Assembly (NCBI RefSeq): GCF_963676685.1
Contig: NC_092346.1
Span: forward strand, 48,513,062-48,577,061
DNA length: 64,000 nt
Reading direction: 5' to 3'
From: Mytilus edulis
Taxonomy: Eukaryota; Mollusca; Bivalvia; Mytilida; Mytilidae
In this document: one piece after another, positions 1 through 14,400 of the stretch
Position numbering within the stretch: the first letter of the stretch is position 1
Layout: every line of letters begins with the position of its first letter
Program-made: the position numbers and the translations under genes
Notes under the pieces: generated by a model
Told to the model about the DNA's origin: nothing
The model's database searches: none
Seen by the model: only the letters and a program-made list of their open reading frames with translations

Positions 1-231
1 GAATGATTCAACTTGATTAAACTTCTAGATTTGGTTATAACCCTTTCACACAGGAGTTAGTGTTCCACGTTTGGACTGTTGAGTTGTTGTTACCACTTCT
101 GTCGATGTGTTTAATTCTCATCTCGTTTGCCAAGTCCTGTTTTAAAGGCCATACATATCATCTATTTATAACTGATAACGATTTAAGTAAGATACTTGCT
201 TCCCATACACTATGTTCACCAAAACATTTGA

Positions 232-624
232 TAAAATTGAGAATGGAAATGGGGAATATGCCAAAGAGACAACAACCCGACCATAGAAAAAAACAACAGC
301 AGAAGGTCACCAACAGGTCTTCAATGTAGCTAGAAATTCCCGCACCCGGAGGCGTCCTTCAGCTGGCTCCTAAACAAATATATGCTAGTTCAGTGATAAT
401 GAACGCCATACTAATTTCCAAATTGTACACAAGAAACTAAAATTAAAAATAATACAAGACTAACAAAGGCCAGAGGCTCCTGACTTGGGACAGGCGCAAA
501 AATGTGGCGGGGTTAAACATGTTTTTGGGATCTCAACCCTCCCCCTATACCTCTAGCCAATGTAGAAAAGTAAACGCATAACAATACGCACATTAAACAT
601 GTTAAAATTCAGTTCAAGAGATAA
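232..624 (-). mobile_element. 3' end fragment of Penelope-like element (family P1)
   Basis: This segment matches, in reverse, the 3' untranslated end of the element at 49721-51490 (the part with 'agaggctcctgacttggga' and 'cgggttgttgtct'). It keeps the element's 3' end and lacks all coding sequence, as expected for a 5'-truncated copy. Confidence 0.7.
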
Positions 625-711
625 GTTATATAATGGATATAAATAAATGATTTGTACTTTTGACTGGTGATATTTAAATCGTATTACTATTGTTTGTTTG
701 GGTTTTTATTT

Positions 712-800
712 TTCATTTTAACAATTTTAACAATGGCGTTGTCAGGCTTTTTTTCGGCTATTAAGTTTGAATGTCCCTCTGGTGTCTTTCGCCTCTTTTT
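712..800 (+). mobile_element. Terminal fragment of Penelope-like element (family P2)
   Basis: It resembles the last 90 bases of the P2 copy at 38740-39375 (shared 'atggcgttgtcag' and 'ggtgtctttcgcctc' type ending). Only the 3' tip is present. Confidence 0.5.
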
Positions 801-1573
801 TGCAATATTTAGGTTTTTGCCCCATTGATGAAGCATATGTATTAAAAGACCCTCTACGTTTTGTTAATCTGATTTGTATCAACTACCTCACAGCTTTCAT
901 CCATTTAGAAAGGGAATTTACTTCTTCCCGTTTTACTGATTGTTGGCACCGATTGCTGACTGAATCCATCAATATTTTTATATATTTTTAATTGATGGAT
1001 TTAGGCTGCCGATTTGTCGATCTTTTGGATAGCGCCAATGGGTGTTGGTGTGATCCGTGTTGGCCATTATTTAGTTTTCTGTGTTGTGTTTTGCATTCTG
1101 TTATTGTCGTTTGTCTGTTTCTTATTTGGCAAACGCGTGACTAAGGCTTTTCAGTATTATATTTTTTTCCGTATTGAGTATATTGCATATTGCATTGCTA
1201 TGTCTTTAATTCAATAAAGAGTAATGAAGTAAATCATATAAAGCTTTATTAATTTCATTTCATATTTCCATATACAATATAGAGGTAATCCTACAAAAGA
1301 AAGAAAATATATAAGTCAAAATAAGTCTAAAAAGATTTTTGGTACATACACTCTAATTCAGTTATATTGCAAAGACACAACTTCATAATATCTAACTTCG
1401 GAGGCATACAATTCTTCTAGCACCGATTACGATGTTAATTCTGAACACACCATTCGTACTATTCAAAACTGTTCTTGTGTATGTTTTATGATAAAAAATT
1501 ATTCTAATTCGCATCAAAGCTACAAAACAAAAATCAGATGACTAATTCTTATAACTTGCTACCCAATCCATTT

Positions 1574-1725
1574 AAGGAATGATTGTAATATTTTTTCTGT
1601 CTATGAAGAAATAACATAAAAAATTTAGTGCACACTGAATAACGCACGTAGCGGGTTATTTAACAGTGTGCACCACATTTTTTCTGTTATTTTGAATAGA
1701 CAGAAAAAATATTACAGTCATTTTT
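1574..1725. mobile_element. Foldback/MITE-like element, full copy
   Basis: Two arms of about 65 bases form an inverted repeat: 'aatattttttctgtctatga' on the left pairs with 'gacagaaaaaatatta' on the right, with a GTGCACACT/AGTGTGCAC core. Partial copies occur at 36635-36705 and 47015-47096. There is no coding capacity, so transposition would need an outside enzyme. Confidence 0.65.
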
Positions 1726-2465
1726 TATAATTTAATTCTAAATTCCATTTTAAACCGTAGAAAACCATGAAAAAACGTTGATGACGTCACGGTCACATGA
1801 CTAAATTATGTCTATGGGCTCATAACAAAATAACGTCAGCCAATTAGAAGACGCGTTACATCCAAAATTAAATTATTATAAAGGAATATGAGTAAACTAA
1901 CTAATAACATTCATGTAACATCACAATAGTAAATATAAAAGAAACTAGGTTTGCTACTTTGCGTGTGCAGGATGGCGTTGCATTGTATCACGTTTTCAAA
2001 ACAAATACTTCATTATTGAGGCATATTGGTCCAAATGTGTTCATCGTTAATAAGCAAATATACCTTTTCCTATTTTCTTAAAGATACATTATAAATATAT
2101 CCATTTTTCTATTAACGTTTGGTTTAGAACTTATCTTATGAGTATATCGTTTCTGATTGATTGTTCAAAATAAAGAGGGATGTATTCCTTGAGGTTAACC
2201 CCTCCCCCTCCAAAAATAATAATAATAAAAATCGGCTTGATACGACATATCATTTATCATTTGTTTAACATTTTGTTCATTATGACCGGAATAAAAATAT
2301 TACATACGTTATATAATTCTTCCGTCTTGTTCAAAAGGATTTCAAAAAGTGTTTTAGAGGAAAGAAATATTAAAATATTTGAGTTTCAAATTGTCTTTAT
2401 AACCGGAGGAAAGTATGTTATCTCTTTTGATATCATTCACCTACCTTATATAATAATTGAAAGAT

Positions 2466-5400
2466 TCAAAAGGGCAATGATGGATATAAATGTGGGTCTC
2501 TTGTGTTTTGTACGGTGTAAAACACATAATTGAACATAATCATGATATTTGATATCTTACAATAGTATGCTGATTTTCCTGCTGGTACATAATCATCCTC
2601 GTCATCATATCCTAATGGGAAAACGAAACAAGTTACAATAGTGATTACAAGTAATGTACAAATATCAACTACACATTTCTGTTTTGACAAAGCCCGCACA
2701 TCATTATTAGATGCAGTCTTTGAATTTGTTTTCTTTTTGTTCTTGTATTGTAAACCAGACAAGGTGTATGTAAAAATTAAGTTTATAAAACTAATTAATA
2801 AGAAATAAGTAAATTTCACATCAACTCACAAACGATTGCATGACGCAAATACACAGTTTACAATAATACTTATACATGCACTCAAACTTTTCATTTCTGG
2901 CTCTATTGATATATAAAAAAGAAGATGTGGTAAGGTTGCCAATGAGACAACTCTCCAAAAGAGACAAAAATGACACAGAAACTAACAGCTATAGGTCAAC
3001 GTATGGTCTTCAATAATGAGCAAAGCCCATACCGCATAATCAGCTATAAAAGGCAACGAAATATGTTTGCTGGCGCTAAACCACTCCGACCCAAATGGGA
3101 CATACACGAAACAGCACAATAAAAGAAGAAGCTATCAAAATTAGTTGATAAAGAAAAGAAATTTAATTTTTAAAGCGATGCAACGACAAAAAAAACCCCC
3201 AAAACACAAGGTATGAATTTGAGAGTACTTGAAGCTGTTTAAAGCTATATAAAAGCCTAATTAATAACAAATGAACAAATCTATATATAATGCTAAATTG
3301 TTTAGGGTCCGGAAACAGCAGGTATATATTGCAGACATATCAGCACTTGACCACTTCTTTATACATATTATAGTCAATTACACAAGAGAACTATATGTTG
3401 GTGCTTGTTTAATAGACTATATAAAGTGATTCTGTGAATAGCATACATTGCATTAACCAAAATACGTGTATGATATGCTTATATAATGTGGTTTACCGTC
3501 GGTGTATACATCAAACAGGTGCCTTTTCCTTAGTTTTCCGAAGCAAACGCTTCTGCTATGATAATGTGAATAGCAATCACTCCAATAATTATAGAATCGT
3601 TTATCTCCACATGTCAGTTGGTATGCTTTAAAAACATAAACAAAATATTATTATCAGTTTGAAAGTACGAAATGAGTTATTGATGAGTAACAAAGTTGAT
3701 ACTTATACAATATATGATTATAGGTCTAAGTATACAGTTGTTAGTTTTGTACACAGTTCTTCAATTCACTTCCTTAGTAATTATATTCGTTACATGTAAT
3801 AATAATGATATTAATATATACACATGTTTCTTTTTTATTATAGTATTGTTCTCTTCTACTCAAAATTAAGTGTACATGTGTAAGGCTTTCCATTATGTTT
3901 TTGTCTGTACGATATTGGTAATATAAAAGACAAATTAAATGTATCTCACGTATGCGACACAGTTACACTTGATAAAACATGAACCTGTGATGCAATGAAA
4001 CCGAACATACTTTTATTGAGAATATAAGTATTCATATTGTATTTGTGGGCATGCGTAAGTAAATATTTCATGAATTCTTATTAAAATATTCTGGTACATT
4101 TGATCTTACCTTTGCCACCATATGAAAATCTGTGATGATCCAGTTTAAATCCATGATATTTCGTAAAGTAGTCATTATAACTTACTACAAGCCCATGAGC
4201 ATAAGCGATTGCATGTTTCTTGAGATTATATTCGTGTTTCTTATGGAGATATCTCACGTTTAACTCATGTTTGTTGTTTTGATACTGGCGTTCATTCAAA
4301 TGCTTCTTATGTTGATGTTCAGCAGCTGACAAATGGTATTTGGTGTGCTTGTGGAGTCGTTTAATATGGTAATCTACCATTTGTTTGAATCTATTTATGT
4401 GACTTCTAGCCTCGTTTGCAATTCTGCTAACGTGTTTGTTAGCTTGGTGTTGAATGTTGTGAACATGTTTGTTTGCTACGCGTGATATTGTTGCGACATG
4501 AGTCTTGGCTACATTATGGATTCTTATTACGTGGTGATTGGCAATTTTTTTGTGAAGATACAGATGCTTGTTCAGAATAGCATGAGTGTCTGCAAAATGA
4601 TAAGAAAAATTAGTATACCACTAATAATATAAAACATATAACTTGTTTGGTTTTATAAAAGTAATTAAGATTTCCTTTTGATGCAAAACAACAACGAATA
4701 ATAACTCTGTTAAAAGATAGATTTCAAAATGAAATTTTCTTTAATATTGAATACATAAATATCGTTGATAACAGTTAAGCACCCAACAAAATTACATAGT
4801 TATCTATAGCAGCAAAGGTCTACTCGTACCTTTGTTCTTTAAAAAAGTATATTTTGAAATCAAAACCTGAAGTAGAAAATATGCAAACTAATCAAAAAAG
4901 AATAAGATATATTCTGTATTTGATAAGGTTTATTGACTGACGTATAAGGATAAAAAAAAATTACCTCCCAGGTATCTATAGAAGAGATGATGACTTCTAA
5001 GTCGTCCAAAGCATGTTCCTACACTATGATAACGATGATAACATTGACCCCATAGCCTGTAGAATCGGCTTCTGCTACATTTCAGTTTGTATGCTGCAAT
5101 TGAAGTTTACATTTTTTTCTACGCTGTTGAAATCGTAAAATTTCTTCATAATTCTTTATTTACAAAATAAGATAAACGATATACATGAAATAAATCCTGA
5201 AACCATTTAACCAAAAAGTCATTTATATTATAAGTTTATCCATATTTTACTTATTTACAAATATATAACGCCTCCTGGTACTGAACTTTCTTGATGTGTT
5301 GAAGACCAATTGGTGGCCTTCGGAAATTTTCTGCCCTTTGGTCGGGTTGTTGTCTCATTGTCTCATTGACACATTCGTCATTCCCATTCACAGTTTCATA

Positions 5401-8400
5401 CATATATTTTAATTAGCTTGGGGTTGATTATTAATTATACAATCATTGATTTTACTAAGGTCATCATCTTACAACAAACGTTATCCATTTAAATATGTAG
5501 AAGTATTTAGAATTCACTCACCAATTCCGTTATATGAAAATCTGTGATGTCTAATTGCGAATCCATGATGGCTATTGTAATAACTATAGTCGAATATAGG
5601 CCCGGAACCATAATCGGATCCATAGACATCACCATCAACTACGGAATAATCGTCTAGATAATAATAAACATAAAGAATTAAACTCAACGATGAAAAAATG
5701 TTATACCTTTTAAAAACGCTTTGGTGTCAAATTCAACAAATATTAGAATCAATATAATTATTTTAAAGGTGCCGTTTAGCTAAATTTATCATCCAGTTTT
5801 AATAAAAGATCTTTAAGAACAAATTCAATTAAATTTAAGAACGGACCAAATTTTTGTTGGTTCATTGATTTCTAGATAAATTTTAAAATTTCAGCATCAC
5901 TCGTAATGAGAAAATGAAGTGCATAACCTTTTCGCAGAATGTTAATTTGTTGTGTTGTGTTTTTTTTTTTTTTTGCTTTTGAGAGCTAATCCAATTTAAG
6001 CTGACAATGTATTGATCAATCGCAAACTCTTTGTTATATGCACATCCAGTAGGAGGAAGATAAGTTAGCCGTAGACATGAAATGATTTTGGTAAATTGTA
6101 TTATTTGTCGGTTGTGTGCGTGTATTAAAAATAATCATAATTGGTTGGATTCTTTTAAATATAAATATAAAGGAATTAAGCACTTCTGTTAGGTATGTTA
6201 ATTTTAAGCTTGTATCAACTCCATTTTAATGGGGGGAAATATAGTACCAACTTATTGAGAGTAGAGAACTAGGAACTTCTACTTACATATGTTCTGTCAG
6301 GAAAGAGTTGAAAAGGCTAAATTGTAGATTCACCATACTTACCATGAAAGAAGATGTGAATGGTTTTCATCCATAATGTATATTTTTTTGTTTAAACCTA
6401 GACTTTTCATATTTTGACTGTCATATATCCAAATATTGAATATAGTCCTTCAATTTGTGATGTTATTGAACAAAATAGTTTGATTTATATTAAAACAAAA
6501 ACAAAATACATTGTGTTATTAAACTTATTACAAACAAAGGTACAAAAACATAGATACCTATCTTTTCGATATTATGCAACGTTTAACTCAAACAGATTTG
6601 TTAGAGGTATTAGAAACACAAAAAATGTATCTTTATTTTCGTCAATACTTAGTATTTGAGTTGAAGGTATACCTCCACCGTATCTATAGAATAGATGTTG
6701 TCGTCTCAGTCGTCCAAAGCAGCTGCCTACACTATGGTATCGGTGATAGCATTGGCCCCATAGTGTGTAAAATCGGCTTCTTGAGCACTTCAGTTGATAT
6801 CCTGTAATATAAAGTCATTTTCATTCAGCAATGCTTTTATTAAAATGCGACTGAATTTCTCAACTGCGTCCTATTGATATAATCAGCAGCATGTTAATTG
6901 ATTTGTTTAACATATTTACATATATATGATTCTAATTGAAAAATATGCATAAGCATATCACATTTTCAAATATTTTTAACTTTATTACTTTCAATTGAAC
7001 ATTAAGAAATGTCAAACATTTTAATACCAGCTGTTCAGTGTCATAAATTAAGATAATACGTGATTATACTGATATTTTGTTCATCTTCCGACGTTATCAC
7101 CTTTATGACACGAAAATATATTAATAATTCAAGATTTGCTTACCAATTCCGCCGTATGTAAATCTATTATTTACAATTGCAAATCCATGATGGCTCTTGT
7201 AATAACCATAGTCATATGTAATTCCACCGTATCTATAGAATAGATGTTGTCGTCTCAGTCGTCCAAAGCAGCTGCCTACACTATGGTATCGGTGATAGCA
7301 TTGGCCCCATAGTGTGTAAAATCGGCTTCTTGAGCACTTCAGTCGGTATCCTGTAATATAAATTCCAAAATGATTTTAATAAAATACGAATGAATTTCTC
7401 AAACGCGTCTTATTGCTATAATCAGCAGCATGCTAATTGATTTGTTTAACATATTTACATTTATATGATTCTAATTGAAAAATATGCATAAGCATATCAA
7501 ATGTTTTAATCTTTTGTACCTTATTACTTTCAATTGAACATTAAGAATAGTCAAACATTTTAATACCAGCTGTTCAGTGTCATGAATTAAGATAATAAGT
7601 GATTATACTGATATTTTTTTTCATCTTCCGACGTTATCACCTTTATGAAACAAAAATATATCAATAATTCAAGATTGGCTTACCAATTCCGCCGTATGTA
7701 AATCTATTATTTACAATTGCAAATCCATGATGGCTCTTGTAATAACCATAGTCATATATAATTCCACCGCTGTAACCAGCTCCGTATCCTACACTTGAGT
7801 AACCTGCTAACAATATGTACACAGACAATTTATAATAAATTGTTTAACGGATTGAATGAAATGACTTATTTGATTATTACACTTTTCTATAGCAATTTGT
7901 TTGAAACGATAATTTTCATTGGACGTTGAAAAATATTTTGAAGTTTTATATTTCACAATGACATCATATCTGTCTAAACCAAAGGAAAGCTTAATCTTTT
8001 TTGTAAATTTGTAAACCATTTTTAAGCGTACAAAAAGTTCAAAGACGTCCATTGTTTATGTTTGACATTTAGGGTAAACGTATGTTGTCAGGTTATGTAG
8101 ACGCCGAAGACAGGCCGGTGTGTGGACTTTTTTTATTTAAGACATTTTAAGCCAAAACATTCACTATAATATAATTTGGTTTAATGTGTGGTTATACTGG
8201 AGATAACCATATAGTATTTTTCGTAGAACGTAGATTTTGCTGTCGTCAAACTAGCGACGCGTATATTATAGCATTTACTGTTTTAAGGATACGAACTGCC
8301 TAAAATTTGTATGTAATACATGTACATATAATTACCATTATAATATGAAAACAGATGTTTTCTTCTTAGGTATCCAAAACATCTACCAACACTATGATAT

Positions 8401-11400
8401 CGGCCATAACATCTGTTCCAATAACTGTAGAAACGTCTCTTACTGCAGCTCAGTTTGTAATCTATTTGAAAAAAAGACACGAACATTTACAAAATGACAT
8501 GATGGCAAAGAAAATCATTAGCAGAAAAAAAACTGATGACAAAAAAAAAGACACACAGACAAACAACAGTAAGTTGTAAACAACATTAAAAAAAACCTGA
8601 CATAAGGTACTATGTAGGTTCGGTAAAATATTATAGTATATTAGAGATCAGGCATATTAGTAATCAATTTTAAAAAGGACCGAAGAAAACTATAAAGTGA
8701 CACATATTAAAGTTCCCATGGACAAAATTATGAAGATATCACATTCAATATTTGTATAAATGAATCATAATCAAAATAATACAAGGACAACATTTATGCC
8801 CAATAGTTCTCAAGTTTTAACTATTTCTTATAGTAAAAGATGCAGTTAACTATTGACAAACATTTTGTTGAATTATTGCACCAATGTGTTTTTCCATTTG
8901 AATAAGATACAATACACAAACCATATTTTAAAATAAATGTTTAACAAGCAGTTTTTAGATGATGAATCATTTGAATGCGTTCATTCCAATGTTTTGAAAA
9001 TGTTAAGCAAGTGTCTATAACTACTAGTAATCAAAATTAATTCCAAATATAACATAATTCATTTTAATATAGTTAAACTGTTTGTTTTCTTTTGATATAA
9101 ATATTACTTACATTTTCCTCCATATCTAAATCTCCCATGGGAAATCGTAAATCTTCGGAAACGTGTGTACCCGGCCAGATGTATATGACCATGATATGAA
9201 TGAGGTGTTCGAATAAGATGTCGGTTTCTCAACAAAGATACGCAAGTGCTTGCATGATGTATCTTGTTGTAACAGGAAGTCATATAACGGATGAACTTAT
9301 GTCGTCGGCATCCGAATTTGTAAACTGAATAAAACATAATTAGAAAGGAAATAGGGTATGATTGTAAAGAAGACAACTAACCACCAGATATCAATGACAA
9401 AGCTGTAATCATTTATATTTCACAGTACAGTGTTCAACAATCATTCAAAACTCATTCCGTTTAGTAAGCTTTAAAAACGGGAACGCTTATTGTTAATGCT
9501 TGAAAATCATTGACAATACCATACGCTATTTCTCATTTGTGACTGAACGAATTAGACTTGGCTTGTACAACACGACTTGTAGTAGCCACATTTGGAGCTG
9601 GTCTGCTTATCCTTCTGGAGCACCTGAGATCACGTCCAGGTTATGGTGAGGTTCATGATGCTCAGTTTTACGTTTGTTCCTATTGTGTTGAATGTCCTAA
9701 TGAGTTTGAATATCCCTTTGGTATCTTTTGCCTGTCTATGACAGTATATTAAACTAATAGTTGAGAGAGTACTATCTGACTTGAGGACTCTTTAAAATAT
9801 TTACAAGATTTCCACGATTTGCATATAATTCAACATAACATGTTATCATTTTTATAATGTGCACGAATTATTTTATTTTATGTTTCGATTCCCGATACTG
9901 TGTGCATAGTTTATTTTTATTTGGCTCATTTGGCGAACATAATGTATTTCCATTGCTAAAAAATAAAATTTACTTACAGGATCTTCCATAAACAATGCCT
10001 CTTTTCACAAACGTGACACCTAAGCCAAATCCATGACCATATTTATGGTAAATGTGGCGTCTACCAATCAACCCTTGTTTAATCAGACCAGGGAAACAAT
10101 CGCTTATATCACCATAATCGTCATAACAGGAATTTAGTGCGCTGTACAGTTTTGTTGCACTGCAGAGACGTCCATAGTCTGTAATAGAAGAATGTATATT
10201 TGTTTATTCATGAATGTAATAAAATTGAGAATGGAAATGGGGAAAGGCCAAAGACACAACAACCCGACCATAGAAAAAAACAACTAACATGAAAGACGAC
10301 TGTAAACTGTTCGTGATTTAAAATAAAGAAGAAAAAGGTAAAAGTTGCAATTATAAAATGACATTTAATTGTATCTTATAGCACTTTTCTAATTTGTTCA
10401 TTCTCTGTATCTGTACTTCAATATTTGACACGAAAGCAAAATTTAAAATGAAGAATGCAACTTGTATTTGAAACTACACGTTTTTATTAGCACTTTCTGT
10501 TAGCTTCAATAGCTTTATTTCAATAATTGGAAATATTCATACAAACTTTGTCACATTTAATTCAATGATAAACTAATTTATCCTGAAAAGTAGGTTTTTT
10601 AATTCTAATGTAACGTAGTAAAAAGTAAAACCACAAAAATACTGAACTTAGAGGAAAATCAATTTGGAAAGTCCATAATCACATGGCAATTTCAAATAAC
10701 AAAACGCATAAAAAACGAATGGAAAAGAGCTGTCATATTCCTGACTTGGTACAGACATTTTCAAATGTAGAAAATGGTGGATTAAACCTGGTTTTATAGC
10801 GCTAACACTCTCTCTTTGATGACAGTCTAATCAAATTCTGTTATATTTACATTGATGCGTTAACTAAACAGACACAATAAATAAATAGTCAAAATATGGG
10901 TACATCAGTCATCATCGTAAAACAATTTTAAAAGGGACAATTCAACAGAACACAAAAACATCTATCTACAAACACTTTCACACTTTTCTGTGTCTGACGT
11001 CAGAAAATTTTATATGTCTCATAAAATTTGTCGTTCAATGTGCATGCAAACAATTTCAAAATTTACATAGGCAATGCTAGCACATAGGACATAGGGTTAA
11101 AACATCAAAAGCATATAAGAACAAACATCAGAAACAGACCGAGATTGAAAATAGTTCAAAAGTTACATGAAGAATTCATAAGAATCCACAAATAGCCTAT
11201 ACAATAAATTGTATTACTAGTACTCACAGAATCCGTTATATCTGATTCCACGTCCAATAAGTTCAACACCAAGTCTGTGGAAACGTCTGAATATATGACT
11301 GACTTTAAATCTGTAGGCGTGTCCTAGATATACAAGAATATTGCGAAAATAATAAGATATTTGTTGTATGTAAGAAATTATGATAATTAATAAAATGTGT

Positions 11401-14400
11401 GTTTAAAATAAAGACAAGCTCAGTTTTTTATTCTCTTTTGCTCTTTTAAACTTTTATGATTCATTACTAGAGCTTTTCGTTGTGTCTGTTAAAGACGAAA
11501 CGCTCGTCTTGTGTACACAGTTATAAATAAAGGCAACAGTAGTATACCGCTGTTCAAAGCTCATAAATCTATGGACAAAAAACAAAATCGGGGTAACAAA
11601 CTAAAACTGAGGGAAACGCATTAAATATTAGAGGAGAACAACGACACAACATTAAAATGTAACACACACAGCAACGGACTAAGCATTAGACATGGTATTT
11701 TTTTATTAGTTATTTCAAGCTACCATATCACAACGAAGTAAACTATGACATTACCTTGAAAAAAACCCAAATTATTCGATATAAAGAGAAGTTATGTATT
11801 TGTATTGGTTATGAATTTATGCATTGAGAATAAGACTTCAAGGTCGAATGTTTGACGTATCTATTTGTTATATGGGTGTGAAGTGTACTAAGGGTTATAG
11901 AAACAATAATACTGTTGAGTCAAGACGTCGACTATTATGATCATGTTATTTTCAAGCTGCCAAATGTTGTAAAATCAAATTTTCTTTAGTACGTAGCTGT
12001 ATATTCATACACTTATTGAAACATGATGTATCATGTTTATCTTCCGTCTTCCATATAAATTCTTTTAGTAAAATGAATGAAACTACTGTATAGTCATAGT
12101 TATCAAAAGTACCAGGGTTATAATTTTATACGCCAGACGCGCGTTTCGTCTACATAAGACTCATCAGTGACGCTCAGATCGAAATAGTTAAAAAGCCAAA
12201 CAAATACAAAGTTGAAGAGCATTGAGGACCCAAAATTCCAAAAAGTTGTGCCAAATACGGCTAAGGTAATCTACTCCTGGGGTAAGAAAAACCTTAGTTT
12301 TTCGAAAAATTCAAAGTTTTGTAAACAGACAATTTATAAAAATGACCATATAATTGATATTCATGTCAACACCGAAGTGCTGACTACTGGGCTGGTGATA
12401 CCCTCGGGGACGAAACGTCCACCAGCAGTGGCATCGACCCAGTGGTGTAAATAGTTATCAAAAGTACCAGGGTTATAATTTTATACGCCAGACGCGCGTT
12501 TCGTCTACATAAGACTCATCAGTGACGCTCAGATCGAAATAGTTAAAAAGCCAAACAAATACAAAGTTGAAGAGCATTGAGGACCCAAAATTCCAAAAAG
12601 TTGTGCCAAATACGGCTAAGGTAATCTACTCCTGGGGTAAGAAAAACCTTAGTTTTTCGAAAAATTCAAAGTTTTGTAAACAGACAATTTATAAAAATGA
12701 CCATATAATTGATATTCATGTCAACACCGAAGTGCTGACTACTGGGCTGGTGATACCCTCGGGGACGAAACGTCCACCAGCAGTGGCATCGACCCAGTGG
12801 TGTAAATAGTTATCAAAAGTATCAGGGTTATAATTTTATACGCCAGACGCGCGTTTCGTCTACATAAGACTCATCAGTGACGCTCAGATCGAAATAGTTA
12901 AAAAGCCAAACAAATACAAAGTTGAAGAGCATTGAGGACCCAAAATTCCAAAAAGTTGTGCCAAATACGGCTAAGGTAATCTACTCCTGGGGTAAGAAAA
13001 ACCTTAGTTTTTCGAAAAATTCAAAGTTTTGTAAACAGACAATTTATAAAAATGACCATATAATTGATATTCATGTCAACACCGAAGTGCTGACTACTGG
13101 GCTGGTGATACCCTCGGGGACGAAACGTCCACCAGCAGTGGCATCGACCCAGTGGTGTAAATAGTTATCAAAAGTACCAGGGTTATAATTTTATACGCCA
13201 GACGCGCGTTTCGTCTACATAAGACTCATCAGTGACGCTCAGATCGAAATAGTTAAAAAGCCAAACAAATACAAAGTTGAAGAGCATTGAGGACCCAAAA
13301 TTCCAAAAAGTTGTGCCAAATACGGCTAAGGTAATCTACTCCATACGTTTGTTCAAATATGATATGTATGTCTATATAATATGCCAGTCTTCTGTATATT
13401 TTGGAAATGCTTATTATGTATGTAAGTTAACTTGGTAATTGATTCAACATAGTTTGTTATATTGTGACAATATATGTTTAATAGTATATGTTCACATACC
13501 CGGGTTAACGGTCTTGAAAAAGATAACTTAAAACTTCAATATCTAATAGTCATACCAGTAATAAGTTTATGTCCAGCATAACCGGCAGGATGACCGTGAG
13601 AAACATAGCTTGAGCTTGAGTATGAACTTGATTTAACTAATTTAGGTTTGTAGCTGTATGAGTTGACACCTTTGTAGCTGTAGTCGTCTTTATCAGGATA
13701 ATAGTCACTACTGCCATACCCATTAGTAGCTAAAATGTAATATAAATTATTTGTTAATACAAATAAAAAAAATCAAACGGGATATCTTGAAAGCATGGTG
13801 TTTTTCCGATCTTACAGCTTGAACTACTGATAAGTTGAATATTATTCGGATAAAAATATCTATAAAAATGTTTGTAAGGCCTGCCACAAGGTATGGTGAC
13901 CTAAATGTATATCTTTTAAAAGAAATATACTTTACACTCACAATAGGTAGAATAACAGTGAAGAGTCTAACTAATCTTATAATTTTTAAATATAATAAAG
14001 ACGAAATGCTCAATTTGTTTGATTTCCACAATGGCATAAAGTGCACCAGCAGTTGTACAGTCCTACTGTTAGCAATGATGGTAACTGTTAATCGGTGAAT
14101 TGTTTCAGATATTGAATATTGCTTGCAGGACGAGAACACGTTAACTATACGCATATAAAACGTATAATATTTTTGTAAATACCCAAATTAAAATAGAAGC
14201 GTTTTGTTTTAAGTGTAATTAAACAAGTGTAGAAAATATAGAGAGAGTGGTTATCCTATTTAGCCATCAATATGACTTAGAGCCAACAAGTAATCTAAGC
14301 TTTTCACTTTTGGAAAGGCTTTAGTCTTTTGTTTAAGAATTTCAATTACTAGTAACAATAAAAAAAATCATTGTTAGAAAATGTTCAAATTGTAGATTCA

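Larger units (their letters stand above)
1..2465. other. Left edge: repeat remnants, no supported gene
   Basis: Apart from the repeats listed at 232-624, 712-800 and 1574-1725, I see no coding signal on either strand. Short open frames here lack splice sites, module similarity or codon bias. The final untranslated part of gene A may lie here; AATAAA on the minus strand occurs at 1250-1245. Confidence 0.4.

Noticed and set aside
12212..13164. Three identical 80-codon frames
   Set aside because: They are the same frame inside tandem satellite units, antisense within a gene A intron, with no splice sites or promoter.
13747..14154. A 135-codon minus-strand frame in gene A intron 1
   Set aside because: It has no module similarity and no splice context, its composition is intron-like, and a plus-strand frame overlaps it.
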